From NCBI GenBank assembly GCA_963757395.1, contig CAVWRK010000020.1:41772-105771 (forward strand): a stretch of 64,000 bases of DNA. The letters run 5' to 3'. How positions within the stretch are numbered: position 1 is the stretch's first letter; every line of letters begins with the position of its first letter. The notes below the pieces were generated by a model. It saw nothing but the letters and a program-made list of their open reading frames with translations, was not told the DNA's origin and did not search any database. The translations under genes and the position numbers were made by a program. This DNA is from DATAOG01 sp963757395. GTDB lineage: Bacteria > Pseudomonadota > Alphaproteobacteria > Geminicoccales > Geminicoccaceae. Shown here one piece after another: positions 53,281 through 62,484 of this stretch.

Positions 53281-53851
53281 TTGTTGATCTCGACCCTCAG
53301 CGTTAACGGACGCGCGCTATCAAAGGACACCTATGCCGCTCCGCGGAATGCCGCTGAGACCGGCGAGCGGCCCGATGCCATGCTCGGCGCCGCTCGCCCC
53401 GGGCGGAGAGACAGACCACGGCGGCGGATCGGGACCGGCCCACGGACGATCGTCGTGTGCGACCTCCCAGGGATAGCCGGACTTGGGTTCGTCTGCGCCC
53501 TGGGTCAAGCACCAGCGCCCGCCGGCGGAGGAGCTGTCGTTCGTGCCGGTGGTGCGGCCTCGGCGATGCGCCGCCCCCCTCGGCCAGGTCCCCGGGCTCA
53601 TCAAGGTTGCGCTCGGCGGCGCGGTCGTGCGGGTCCCGCGCGGAGCCGGATCTTGCGGCCTGAAACGATCCCCACGGAGGACCATCACTCTCGACGATCA
53701 CGTCGCCCTTGAGCGGGTGCCCCCGAACCAGCACTTATGGCTGGACCAGTGGGCACTATCACGCAGCTCGACGGCGAGCGCATTCGGCGGTGCTCAGGCA
53801 CGATTGGTGCACCCCAGTCCGGGGTATCGGTCGGCTCGATTGTCTCCGGCG
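53281..53851. other. 571-base stretch between the unknown gene and the integrase
   Basis: Minus-strand frames of 120-143 codons are open here, but their composition is proline- and arginine-rich and no family was recognised. A short real gene cannot be excluded. The stretch probably contains the promoter of the element's minus-strand genes. Confidence 0.4.
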
Positions 53852-55063
53852 TCAGGTCGCGCTTGGGCGCTGCCGGTGCCTCTCCTGCAGCTCGAGCACC
53901 GCGGCCGGCGCTGCCGCGAGATAGTCGGCCCAGTCCTGCATTAGGCGGCGACGTTTCTGGAACAGGTCGCCGCGGGCGTAGGCGGCTTCGGTCTTGTCCT
54001 TGAGCTTGTGCGCCAGCGCCGCTTCGATCACCTCGCGGGGATGGGCGGTGGCCTCGCCGGCCCAGTCGCGGAAGGTCGAGCGGAACCCGTGCACGGTGAT
54101 GTGGTCGTACCCCATGCGGCCGAGCACCGCTGCAAGCGTTGCGTCCGATAGCGGCTTCCCCGCCTTGACCGGGCTCGGGAATACCAGATCGTCGGGCTGG
54201 CCGAAGTCGCCTAGCAGCGCGATTGCCGCGGATTGCAGAGGCACGCGGTGTTCTCGACCGGCCTTGATGCGGGTGGCGGGCACGGTCCATGCCGCGTCCT
54301 CGAGGTCGACCTCGCCCCACGTCATCCCGCGCACCTCGCCGGATCTGGCAGCGGTCAGGATCGTGAACGCGAGCGCTCGGGCATCAATGCCCTGACGCTT
54401 CGCCAGATCGGTCATGAAGGCAGGCGCCTGGCGCCAATCCAGGGCGGCATGATGCTTCACAGCGCGGACCTTGGATGGCGAGGCAAGGAGGTTCGCCAGG
54501 TGCCCTCGCCACCGGGCCGGATTGTCACCGGCGCGCGCCCGCATCGTGCTGGCGTAGTTCAGGACAGCCTCAATCCGTTGTCGTACCCGGCTCGCAGTCT
54601 CGGTCTTAGTGGTCCAGATCGGCCGCAGCACGTCGAGAACGGCCGAGGTGTCCACCACCTTGACGTCCATCGCCCCGAGCCTGGGATAGACGTAAGCTTC
54701 GAGCGTCGAGCTCCACTGCGCGACATGTTTGGCGTTGCGCCATCCCGAGCGCTTGCTGTCGATCAGGGCCTCGGCTGCCTCCCTGAAGGTCTTGATCTTG
54801 GCACGTCCGCGCTCGGCGAGCGGGTCCCTGCCGTCGCGCTTGAGCAGCTGGCGGGCCTCGAGGGCCCTCTCGCGTGCATCGGCGAGACCGACCTCAGGAT
54901 AAGGCCCGATCCCCATGTCCCGGCGCCGGCCGCCGATCTGGTAGCGGAGCACCCAGCTACGCGCGCCGCTGTCGCGCACGATCAGCCTCAGCCCCTTGAC
55001 CGCGCCGTCGCCGTAGCGCCCCGGCGCAGCGGTCCGCACAGTCCTGTCGGTCAGCGCCTTCAT
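53852..55063 (-). CDS. int: tyrosine recombinase integrase, P4-type
   Basis: From the ATG at 55063 (MKALTDRTVRTAAPGRYGDG) the protein has 403 residues with the N-terminal DUF4102-type arm-binding domain (WVLRYQIGGRRRDMGIGPYP). The catalytic set is Arg240 (TAARSGE), His325 and Arg328 (HGFRSTFRDW), His352 (AHKL) and Tyr362. Such integrases place islands into tRNA ends; no tRNA was seen nearby. The open frame continues 22 codons upstream. It belongs with the excisionase-like and polymerase genes on the same strand. Confidence 0.92.
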   Translation of the reverse strand: MKALTDRTVRTAAPGRYGDGAVKGLRLIVRDSGARSWVLRYQIGGRRRDMGIGPYPEVGLADARERALEARQLLKRDGRDPLAERGRAKIKTFREAAEALIDSKRSGWRNAKHVAQWSSTLEAYVYPRLGAMDVKVVDTSAVLDVLRPIWTTKTETASRVRQRIEAVLNYASTMRARAGDNPARWRGHLANLLASPSKVRAVKHHAALDWRQAPAFMTDLAKRQGIDARALAFTILTAARSGEVRGMTWGEVDLEDAAWTVPATRIKAGREHRVPLQSAAIALLGDFGQPDDLVFPSPVKAGKPLSDATLAAVLGRMGYDHITVHGFRSTFRDWAGEATAHPREVIEAALAHKLKDKTEAAYARGDLFQKRRRLMQDWADYLAAAPAAVLELQERHRQRPSAT

Positions 55064-55251
55064 GGGTGTCCGCCCCACATACGATCCCACGCCATAGCGC
55101 GATTTACCACGAACGTCGGCGGACAGCAACAGATGATCGTGGATTTCATTCGTTGTCAGGGCTCGTGATATTCGAACATCAGCAATCGGTGATGAACAGA
55201 GACGGACGGCAGTTCGGCGGACTGGGTGTCCGCCAAACTATCGTCCGCCGC

Positions 55252-55563
55252 CGTTCGTGGACGTCCCCAAGGAGGCGCTGGCTCGGATCGCCGCCCTGTT
55301 CCAGATCGAGGCCGAGATCAACGGTCATGGCCCGAGGCAGCGCCACGCCGTTCGGCAGGAACGCGCGCTCCCGCGGCTCGCGGACCTGAGAGCCTTCCTC
55401 GACACCGCGCTCGCCAGCCTCAGCCGCAAGAGCGCACTCGCGGTCGCGATCCGTTACAGTCTGTCCCGCTGGCAGGCGCTCATCCAGTTCGTCGCGCGAC
55501 GGCCGGCTGGAGATGACCAACAACGCTGCCGAGCGCACCATCAGACCGCTGGCCCTGGGACGG
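55252..55563 (+). mobile_element. IS66-family transposase C-terminal fragment
   Basis: The frame reads ALARIAALFQIEAEINGHGP and FLDTALASLSRKSALAVAIR, typical IS66 TnpC sequence. After a shift at about 55497 it gives GRLEMTNNAAERTIRPLALG, the conserved catalytic Glu region. The N-terminal two thirds are missing and the 3' end breaks at a ttatgcgcag repeat. Confidence 0.85.
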
Positions 55564-55565
55564 AA

Positions 55566-55671
55566 TTATGCGCAGCCGTCGATTATGCGCAGCACCGGCT
55601 GGAGGGTGGTCGCCGTGGGGCTGTAGGCGGCCGAGGTGGCGCGCGGTTGGTGGAGGCCCCGCTGCGCATAA
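55566..55671. repeat. ttatgcgcagc repeats, direct and inverted
   Basis: The 11-base sequence ttatgcgcagc occurs at 55566-55576 and 55583-55593, and its inverse complement gctgcgcataa at 55661-55671. They lie between the IS66 fragment and the first recombinase of the trio and probably mark the left end and recombinase-binding sites of that element. Confidence 0.6.
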
Positions 55672-55723
55672 TTTCAGCAAGCTTCCGAGGCTGTTCCTCG
55701 AGCTCGGGAGCTTGTCATGGACC

Positions 55724-56952
55724 ATGATGCCTTCGATGCAACGACTGGCGGGCAGCGTGCTGCAGCCCTTCATCAGTGACTACTGCGCCTACCTGCGCAG
55801 AGGTCGGTATGCCGCCAGCACGGGCCGGGTCTATCTGCGCTGCGTCGCGCATTTCGGCTCATTGGCTCGGCGGCGGAGAACGATCGCTCTGTCGGCGGTG
55901 AACGAGACGACCGGTAGGCGCTTCCTCGCCGACCACTTGGCCCGCTGCGACTGCCCGCCCCCGGTCCGACGGGTGCTGCACGAGCACCGGGCCGCGCTCG
56001 CCCACCTGTTCCGGATCCTCGAGGCGGCGGGCGTGATCACGCCGCCGCCCGCAGATCACATCGGCGCCGAGATCGCCAGGTTCGAGCGGTACATGGACGG
56101 AGCCTGCGGTCTTGCCGCCAGCACCCGCCGTCAACGCGGCCAGATCCTCACCCGCTTCCTCACCGCGCGCTTCGGCACGGGCCCGGTGACGCCTGCCGCC
56201 ATCACCGCCGCCGGACCTGCGGCGGTTCGCGTTGGGCGCCGATCAGATCCGCAGCCCAGGCACCGTCCGGGTCATGGCCGGCGCCCTGCGCTGCTACCTG
56301 CGCTTCCGCGAGATCGAAGGCGACCCGGTCGGCGATCTGCGGGCCTCGATCCCCGGCGCGGCCCATTGGCGGCTCGCCACGCTTGCCAGCCGTGCTCTCC
56401 CCGGCCCAGGTGGATGAGCTGTTGTCGGCTTTCGCCGAGCCGATGCCTTCCCTGCGACGCGCCTACGCCATGGTGCGCTGCCTCGCCGACCTCGGCCTGC
56501 GGGCTTGCGAGGTCGCCCGTCTGCGCCTCGACGACATCGACTGGCGGGCTGGCACCCTGCGGCTGGCGCGGGGCAAGTCCCGTCGGGACGACATCCTGCC
56601 GCTGCCCGCCCAGACCGGCCGGGCCATCGTCGACTACCTGACCCTGGAGCGACCAGCGACGACCAACCGGGCCGTGTTCGTCCGCCACGTCGCGCCCTAC
56701 GACGCGCCGATCAGGGTCGGCGTGGTCAGGCGTGCCGTCATGGCGGCCTACCGCCGGTGCGGCTGGACGGGGGTGCGGGTGCATGCCCTGCGCCACAGCA
56801 TGGCCAGCCGGCTTCTCCTCGAGGGCACGCCGCTGAAGGAGATCGCCGACATCCTGCGGCACAGAAGCCTCGACACCTCGGCGATCTACGCCAAGGTCGA
56901 CACCAGGCGCCTCGCCGCGGTCGCGCTTCCCTGGCCGGGGGACGCGTCATGA
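55724..56952 (+). pseudogene. tyrosine recombinase A of a recombinase trio, two frameshifts
   Basis: The first frame gives FISDYCAYLRRGRYAASTGR, the core-binding domain. At about 56215 reading must move to the frame with FALGADQIRSPGTVRVMAGA. At about 56388 it moves again to AVLSPAQVDELLSAFAEPMP, ADLGLRACEVARLRLDDIDW with the first Arg, and VHALRHSMASRLL. Both shifts are one extra base. The ancestor would be about 408 residues. Its stop overlaps the next recombinase start as ATGA. Confidence 0.85.
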
Positions 56953-57911
56953 CGCCGGCCCCGACCTTCCAGGCCCAGGTCCAGGACTACCTGGAGGAGC
57001 GCCGGCGCCTCGGCTTCGCGCTCGCGATCCCGGGCACGCAGCTGATGGCGTTCGCCCGCCACCTCGACCAGGCCGGACACCGCGGCCCGCTCACCATGGC
57101 GGCCATCCTCGGCTGGGTGCAAGGACGGGCCACCCGCGCGGCACCGTTCACCTGGGCCCGGCGGCTGGATGTGGTCCGCCCGTTCGCACGCCACCTCGCC
57201 CGCACGGTGCCCGGCACGGCGGTCCCGGAGCGCGGCAGGTTCGGCCCGTCGCACCGCCGGCTCACTCCGCACATCTACACCGACGCGGAGCTCGTGGGCC
57301 TGCTCGCGGCGGCGGGACGCCTGTCGCCGCCCGGCACGTTGCGGCCCGCGACCTACCGGACGTTCTTCGGCCTCGTCGCTGCGACCGGGCTCCGCCTGTC
57401 CGAAGCGCTGCGGCTCTGCTGCGCCGACGTGGACCTCATGGGCGGCGTGCTCACGGTCCGCCAGACCAAGTTCGCCAAGTCGAGGCTCGTTCCTCTGCAT
57501 CCGACGACCGTCACCGCGCTGACCCGGTACGACGAGCTGCGACGCCGCCATGTTCCGGCAGAACCCGCCGCGCCGTTCTTCGTATCGGCCAAAGGCGTCG
57601 CCTTGGCGTCCCGCACGGTTCACGGCGTCTTCGCCGGGCTCCGTGCCGAGCTGGGGTGGGTCGCTCGGGGCACGCACCCGGCGCCGCGAATCCACGACCT
57701 TCGGCACACCTTCATCTGTCGCCGGGTCGCCCTCTGGCAGGCGCACGGGACCGACCTCGACCATGCCATGCTGGCCCTGTCCACCTATGTCGGCCACGCC
57801 AAGGTGAGCGATACCTACTGGTACCTCACGGCCGTGCCGGACCTGATGGCCGGCGCGGGACAACGCTTCGAAGGCTTCGCCCGCCCGGTCGAGGAGGCCC
57901 GTCATGGCTGA
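56949..57911 (+). CDS. tyrosine recombinase B of a recombinase trio
   Basis: The 320-residue protein is intact. It has an N-terminal SAM-like domain (VQDYLEERRRLGFALAIPGT) and the catalytic domain: VAATGLRLSEALRL with Arg, KSRLVPLHPTTV, HDLRHTFICRR with His and Arg, and YVGHAKVSDTYWYL with His and Tyr. It overlaps the stop of recombinase A and the start of recombinase C (8 bases), the standard linkage of recombinase-in-trio (RIT) elements, which move as a unit. Confidence 0.9.
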   Translation: MTPAPTFQAQVQDYLEERRRLGFALAIPGTQLMAFARHLDQAGHRGPLTMAAILGWVQGRATRAAPFTWARRLDVVRPFARHLARTVPGTAVPERGRFGPSHRRLTPHIYTDAELVGLLAAAGRLSPPGTLRPATYRTFFGLVAATGLRLSEALRLCCADVDLMGGVLTVRQTKFAKSRLVPLHPTTVTALTRYDELRRRHVPAEPAAPFFVSAKGVALASRTVHGVFAGLRAELGWVARGTHPAPRIHDLRHTFICRRVALWQAHGTDLDHAMLALSTYVGHAKVSDTYWYLTAVPDLMAGAGQRFEGFARPVEEARHG

Positions 57912-58077
57912 GCCCAGACCGGCGCCCTCCTTCCCGATCCTGCTGCAGCGCTTTCTCGGCGAGCACTTGACCCGGCACAGGGCCGTCAGCCCGTGCACCG
58001 TCGCAGCCTACAGGGACACCTTTCGGCTGCTGCTCCTGTTCGTCGAGCAGCACATCGGCAAGGCACCCACGGCCTGA
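57904..58077 (+). pseudogene. tyrosine recombinase C of the trio, truncated
   Basis: The frame from the ATG at 57904 reads FPILLQRFLGEHLTRHRAVS and AYRDTFRLLLLFVEQHIGKA, the N-terminal core-binding domain of the third RIT recombinase, and stops after 57 residues. Intact members have about 330 residues, so the catalytic domain and right end of the element are deleted. Confidence 0.85.
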
Positions 58078-58153
58078 CACCACCCCGCCAAGCCTATCGT
58101 CAAATCGCCCCCCGTCCGTGTCCAGCCCAAGGGCGTCACTCCAATACGGGGTC

Positions 58154-58410
58154 AACATTCAACGCCGATTGACAGGCTGGCCGACCGGATAGAGGATCTG
58201 ATCGAGGCGCGCAGAGTTCCGCAAGCGCCCCTGGTGGAGGAGCAGCTGTTGGGCGCGTTAGGGGACTGGCTGCTGGTCATTCGGGAGCGGTTCCGGCGCA
58301 GAGCCGACCCAACCCAGGCGATCGGGTCCGCCGCCGATCGGCTGGCGGCGCGGCTAGCCAGGCTGGAAGCCCGTATCGACGAGACGTTTGCTCGGGCGGG
58401 CGAAGGCGTG
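58154..58410 (+). pseudogene. unidentified fragment fused upstream of a LacI-type remnant
   Basis: The open frame reads IDRLADRIEDLIEARRVPQA and WLLVIRERFRRRADPTQAIG, a helical sequence that may be part of a larger protein. Its family could not be named with confidence. It runs without a stop into LacI-like sequence at about 58411. Confidence 0.4.
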
Positions 58411-58640
58411 CTCAGTGCCGGACGCGATCTGGCGGTCATCGGCTTCGACATATCGCCGAAGCCGTCCGCCATCGGCCGGCGTTGACCACGGTGACCATCG
58501 GCGCCCGCCAGACCGGCGAAGAGGCCGCCAACCTGCTGCTCCGCCGCATCAAGGCGCCGGAGGGTGCACCGGAAACCACTATTCTGCCGCCGAGGCTGAT
58601 CGTTCGCTCGAGCTGCGGAAGCCAGCTTAAGCGTCACTAG
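58411..58640 (+). pseudogene. LacI/PurR-type regulator C-terminal fragment, frameshifted
   Basis: The sequence GRDLAVIGFD, then after one missing base IAEAVRHRPALTTVTIGARQ, TGEEAANLLLRRIKAPEGAP and ILPPRLIVRSSC is the end of a LacI-type effector domain. The DNA-binding and first effector lobes are missing. It lies 62 bases before a sugar-type ABC cassette, so the intact ancestor probably regulated that cassette. Confidence 0.8.
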
Positions 58641-58702
58641 TGGAGTCGTCCTTACGGGACATCGAAACCACGGTTTACGCGACAAAACAGGGAGGAATGA
58701 CG

Positions 58703-59821
58703 ATGAATACAGGCAGGACATATAGAGCACTGGTTTCGGGCACGGCCTTTGGCGTCGCCATGGCAGTCAGTGCTTCGGCCGCCACGGCCGACGATGCCGA
58801 TGTGGTCGCTCAGGCAAAGGCCGACGTCGAAAGATACGCCGGCCCGCAGACCACCTGGGAAGGCCCGACTTCGGCGCCGAAGCCCGAGGCCGGCAAGAAG
58901 ATCGTCTATCTGTCCGGCGACGAGCAGAATGACATCTCTCACCTTTATGGCGTCTACATCAAGGAAGCCGGCGAAAAGGTGGGTTGGGAAGTAACGATCA
59001 TCGACGGCAAGGGCAGCCCGACATCGTGGCTTGCCGGCATGAACCAAGCCATCGCTCTGAAGCCGGACGGCATCGCTCTGTTCGCCGACGGAGCCAGCCT
59101 CCAGGATCCGATCAAGGCCGGCGTCGCCCAGGGCATCACCTTCGTCGGCCTGCACGCCGCCGGCTTTCCCGGTCCGCAGCCCGATCTCAACATCTTCGTC
59201 AATATCCAGGAAGACCCGATCGAGATCGGCAAGGCGGAAGCGGTCTGGGCGATCGCCAATTCAAACGGCACCGCCCGCGTCGTGGTTCTCAGCCACAACG
59301 AATACGCTATCGCCGAGGTCAAATCGATGGCGACGAAAGAGGCGATCGAAAAGTGCGGTGGCTGCGAGGTCATGGAATATGTCAACTCGCCGGCCTCGGA
59401 AGCCGCACAGCGCCAGCCGCAGCTGACCACCAGCTGGGTACAGCGTTACGGCACGCCGCTCTACGCCACCTCGGTCGGCGACAACGACTGGGATTTCGCC
59501 GTCCCGGCGCTGCGTTCAGGCGGCGTCGCGCCCGACCAGGTCAAGCTGATCGCCGCCGACGGCAATCGCTCGGCCTATGATCGCATCCGCAAGGGCGGCC
59601 AGTATCAGGTTGTCACGGTGTCGGAGCCAATCGAGCTTCAGGCCTATCAGACGATCGACGAGCTCAATCGCGCTTTCCACGGGCAGGACCCGAGCGGTTT
59701 CGTCCAGCCGCCGTTCCTGGTCACCCCCGACAATATCCATCTCGAGGGCGGCGATCAGAACACATTCATCCCCAGCAACGACTACAAAGAGCATTACCTC
59801 GAAATCTGGGGCGTGAAGTAA
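58703..59821 (+). CDS. sugar-type ABC transporter substrate-binding protein
   Basis: From the ATG at 58703 (MNTGRTYRALV), chosen because ggagga lies 6 bases upstream, the protein has 372 residues. It has a signal peptide cut near ASAATADD and a periplasmic binding domain of the RbsB type (KKIVYLSGDEQNDISHLYGV, PDGIALFADGA, AADGNRSAYDRIRKGG). It should deliver a sugar or polyol to the permease encoded downstream. The ligand is unknown. A TTCG-capped hairpin follows the stop. Confidence 0.88.
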   Translation: MNTGRTYRALVSGTAFGVAMAVSASAATADDADVVAQAKADVERYAGPQTTWEGPTSAPKPEAGKKIVYLSGDEQNDISHLYGVYIKEAGEKVGWEVTIIDGKGSPTSWLAGMNQAIALKPDGIALFADGASLQDPIKAGVAQGITFVGLHAAGFPGPQPDLNIFVNIQEDPIEIGKAEAVWAIANSNGTARVVVLSHNEYAIAEVKSMATKEAIEKCGGCEVMEYVNSPASEAAQRQPQLTTSWVQRYGTPLYATSVGDNDWDFAVPALRSGGVAPDQVKLIAADGNRSAYDRIRKGGQYQVVTVSEPIELQAYQTIDELNRAFHGQDPSGFVQPPFLVTPDNIHLEGGDQNTFIPSNDYKEHYLEIWGVK

Positions 59822-59831
59822 TCTGCAAGCA

Positions 59832-59857
59832 GGGGTTTCGGCTTCGGCCGAAACCCC
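59832..59857 (+). terminator. TTCG-capped hairpin between binding protein and ATPase
   Basis: A perfect 11-base-pair stem (ggggtttcggc / gccgaaacccc) is capped by a ttcg tetraloop. It lacks a T run, so it may be an RNA stabiliser or attenuator that keeps the binding protein more abundant than the membrane parts, a common pattern in such operons. Confidence 0.75.
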
Positions 59858-59888
59858 GACTGTTGCGATGACCTGGAGCGGGCACCGG

Positions 59889-61447
59889 ATGGCGGAGCTC
59901 GAACGGACCTCAAGCAGGGACGCGTCCGTGGTGCCGGTGCTGGTGATGACCGGCCTGACAAAGCGGTTCACCGGAACGCTGGCACTCGATCACGTCGATT
60001 TCGATGTGCGTCCCGGCGAGGTCCACGCGCTTCTCGGCCAGAACGGCGCCGGCAAGTCCACGCTGATCAAGAATTCTAGCCGGCGTGTACACCGCGGACG
60101 GCGGCGACGCAACGCTTGACGGCCGGCCGATCGATCCGCAGACAGACGAATTGCCGATCACTTTCATCCATCAGGACCTCGGCCTGGTCGAATGGATGAC
60201 GATTGCAGAAAACGTGGCTTTGATGACCGGCTACCCGCGAACCGGTCTCGGCGTGATCTCCTGGAGTGAGGCGCGCCGCGCGGCGGCGGATGCGCTCGCC
60301 ACCATGGGCTGTGATCTCGATCCGTCGACGCCGGTGACATCGCTGCCGGCCGCCGAGCGATCGCTGGTCGCGATCGGCCGGGCGCTCGCGGTCAAATCCG
60401 ACATCCTGGTGCTCGACGAGCCGACCGCGGCCCTTCCCGGCGCCGATGTCGAGCGGTTGCTCGAAACGCTTCGCCGTCTTCGCGACAGCGGCATGGGCAT
60501 CATCTACGTGACCCATCGAACTCGACGAGGTCTTTCGCATCGCCGACCGGATCACCGTCCTTCGCGACGGCCGCCGCGTGGCGACTGTCGACGCGCGCGA
60601 GACCTCGTCGGCCGCGCTCGTCGAGATGATCGTCGGACGCTCGATGAACGATGCCTTCGTGCGACCGGCGCCGGCTTCCGATCGCACGGTGCTGACCGTC
60701 GATCGGGCGGTCGCCGAGCAGGTCGGCCCTGTCTCCTTCACCGTCGCGGCCGGTGAGACCCTTGGCCTGGTCGGATTGCGCGGCGCTGGCCACCACACCA
60801 TCGGCCGCGCGATCTTCGGCCAAATTCCGCTTGAGGGCGGTCATATCTCGATCGACGGGCGCCGGACCGATCCGGCCGGTCCGGCCGATGCGATACGCAA
60901 TCAGATCGGGTTTGTCTCCAGCCGGCGCGCGGAGGAAAGCATCGCTGCCAACATGGCCGTCCGCGAGAACATCTATCTCAACCCCGCGGTAACCGGCAAA
61001 GACGTGATGGAGATCGTCGGCCGGCACGGCGAGCGAGAGGTGGCCCGGGCGGCGCTCAGGAAATTCTCCATCAAGGCCGAGGACACCGAGCAGCCGGTGG
61101 CCACGTTGAGCGGCGGCAACCAGCAGAAGGTCGTCGTTGCCCGCTGGATGGAAGCCAATGTCCGGGTACTGGTTCTGGAAGAGCCGACCATCGGCGTCGA
61201 TGTCAGCTCCAAGGCCGAAATCTATCACCTCCTCCAACTATCCCTGAAGAAAGGCATGGCGGTGCTGCTGATTTCATCGGATTTCGAGGAGGTCGAGCGT
61301 ATCTGTCACCGGGCACTGGTCTTCAGTCGCGGTCATGTGGTCGCCGAGATCCCTCACAGCGAGCTGACCATCGCCAACCTGACCGCCAGCGCGTCCGGCG
61401 GAACGGCGGCGACACATCCGGGAAGCGAAGCAGGAGCGCACGTATGA
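59889..61447 (+). pseudogene. two-domain sugar ABC ATPase (RbsA-like) with two +1 frameshifts
   Basis: The first frame has KRFTGTLALDHVDFDVRPGE and the Walker A GQNGAGKSTLIK. An extra A in the aagaattc context (about 60072) shifts to LAGVYTADGG through ERSLVAIGRALAVKSDILVL and VLDEPTAALPG. An extra A at about 60519 shifts to LDEVFRIADRITVLRDGRRV and the second ABC domain, with TLSGGNQQKVVVARWMEANV and VLEEPTIGVDVSSKAEIYHL. The second Walker A (GLRGAGHHTIG) is degenerate, as normal in this family. All parts are present, so the gene may be intact in reality if the shifts are sequencing errors. Confidence 0.8.
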
Positions 61448-62463
61448 ACACCCATGGCCTTAGCCACGCGATCATGCGCGGCGTATCGGTCTGGGGGCTT
61501 CTGATCCTCCTGATCCTGCTGATGATCGTCTTCTCCATGCTCAAGCCCGACACCTTCCTGACTTATTTCAATATCCGCTCGATCCTGAGCAACAAGTCGG
61601 TGCAGGCGCTGGTCGCCCTGTCGGTGTTCATCCCGATGGCGTCCAATCAATTCGACCTGTCGGCCGGGTTCAACGTCGGGATCTCGCAAGTGCTGGCGAT
61701 CGGCCTGCAGGGACAGGGCCTGCCATGGTGGGCCGCCATCGTCGCGGTGCTGGCGATGGGCGCCGTCGTCGGGCTGGTGAACGAAATCCTGGTCACGCGT
61801 GTGAAGATCAATTCCTTCATCGCGACGCTCGGCACGGGCACGGTTCTCTATGGACTCAACGCCTGGTACACCGGCGGCCAGCAGGTTCTCGCCAGCTTGC
61901 CCGATGTATTCCTCAGTCTGTCCGGCAACATCTGGTTCATTCCGGCGCCCGCGGTCTATGTGCTGATCGTCAGTCTGGCGCTGTGGGTGGTGTTCGAATA
62001 CCTGCCGCTTGGCCGCTATCTCTATGTTCTTGGTGCCAGCACGCGCGCCGCCGAGCTCAACGGTATCTCGGCCAAGCGCTACATCACCTATGGCTTCGTC
62101 GCCGCCGGCGCGCTCGCCGCCTTCGCCGGCATCGTCTTGCAGTCCCAGCTCCAGGTCGGTCAAAGTTCGGTCGGACAGGAGTACCTCCTGCCGGCGTTCA
62201 CGGCGGCGCTGCTTGGCGCCACGTCGATCCGGCCCGGCCGGGTCAACGTGTGGGGAACGGTGCTGGCCGTGGCTGTGCTTGCGGTGGCGGTCGCCGGGCT
62301 CAATCAGCTCGGCGCACCGTTCTTCGTCGAGCCGCTGTTCAACGGCGCCATGCTGATCCTTGCCGTCGGCCTGGCGGTGCAGGCGGCCGAGCGCCGCTCG
62401 AAGCGCGGCGCCGAAGCCGACCGGGCGGCAGCCACTCAATCGACCGCTCCCGTCGTCGACTAG
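61444..62463 (+). CDS. sugar ABC transporter permease (RbsC/AraH type)
   Basis: The 339-residue protein has eight to ten membrane helices and the BPD_transp_2 features FIPMASNQFDLSAGFNVG and AVVGLVNEILVTRVKINSFI, then TLGTGTVLYGLNAWYTGGQQ. The start overlaps the ATPase stop as ATGA. It forms the pore for the substrate carried by the binding protein encoded at 58703. Confidence 0.9.
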   Translation: MNTHGLSHAIMRGVSVWGLLILLILLMIVFSMLKPDTFLTYFNIRSILSNKSVQALVALSVFIPMASNQFDLSAGFNVGISQVLAIGLQGQGLPWWAAIVAVLAMGAVVGLVNEILVTRVKINSFIATLGTGTVLYGLNAWYTGGQQVLASLPDVFLSLSGNIWFIPAPAVYVLIVSLALWVVFEYLPLGRYLYVLGASTRAAELNGISAKRYITYGFVAAGALAAFAGIVLQSQLQVGQSSVGQEYLLPAFTAALLGATSIRPGRVNVWGTVLAVAVLAVAVAGLNQLGAPFFVEPLFNGAMLILAVGLAVQAAERRSKRGAEADRAAATQSTAPVVD

Positions 62464-62484
62464 CTCCTGCTACCGGAGGGACCA

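Noticed and set aside
53303..53734. 143- and 122-codon minus-strand open frames in the integrative element
   Set aside because: The two overlapping frames have proline- and arginine-rich composition, no family resemblance and no good ribosome site, so neither is reported as a gene.
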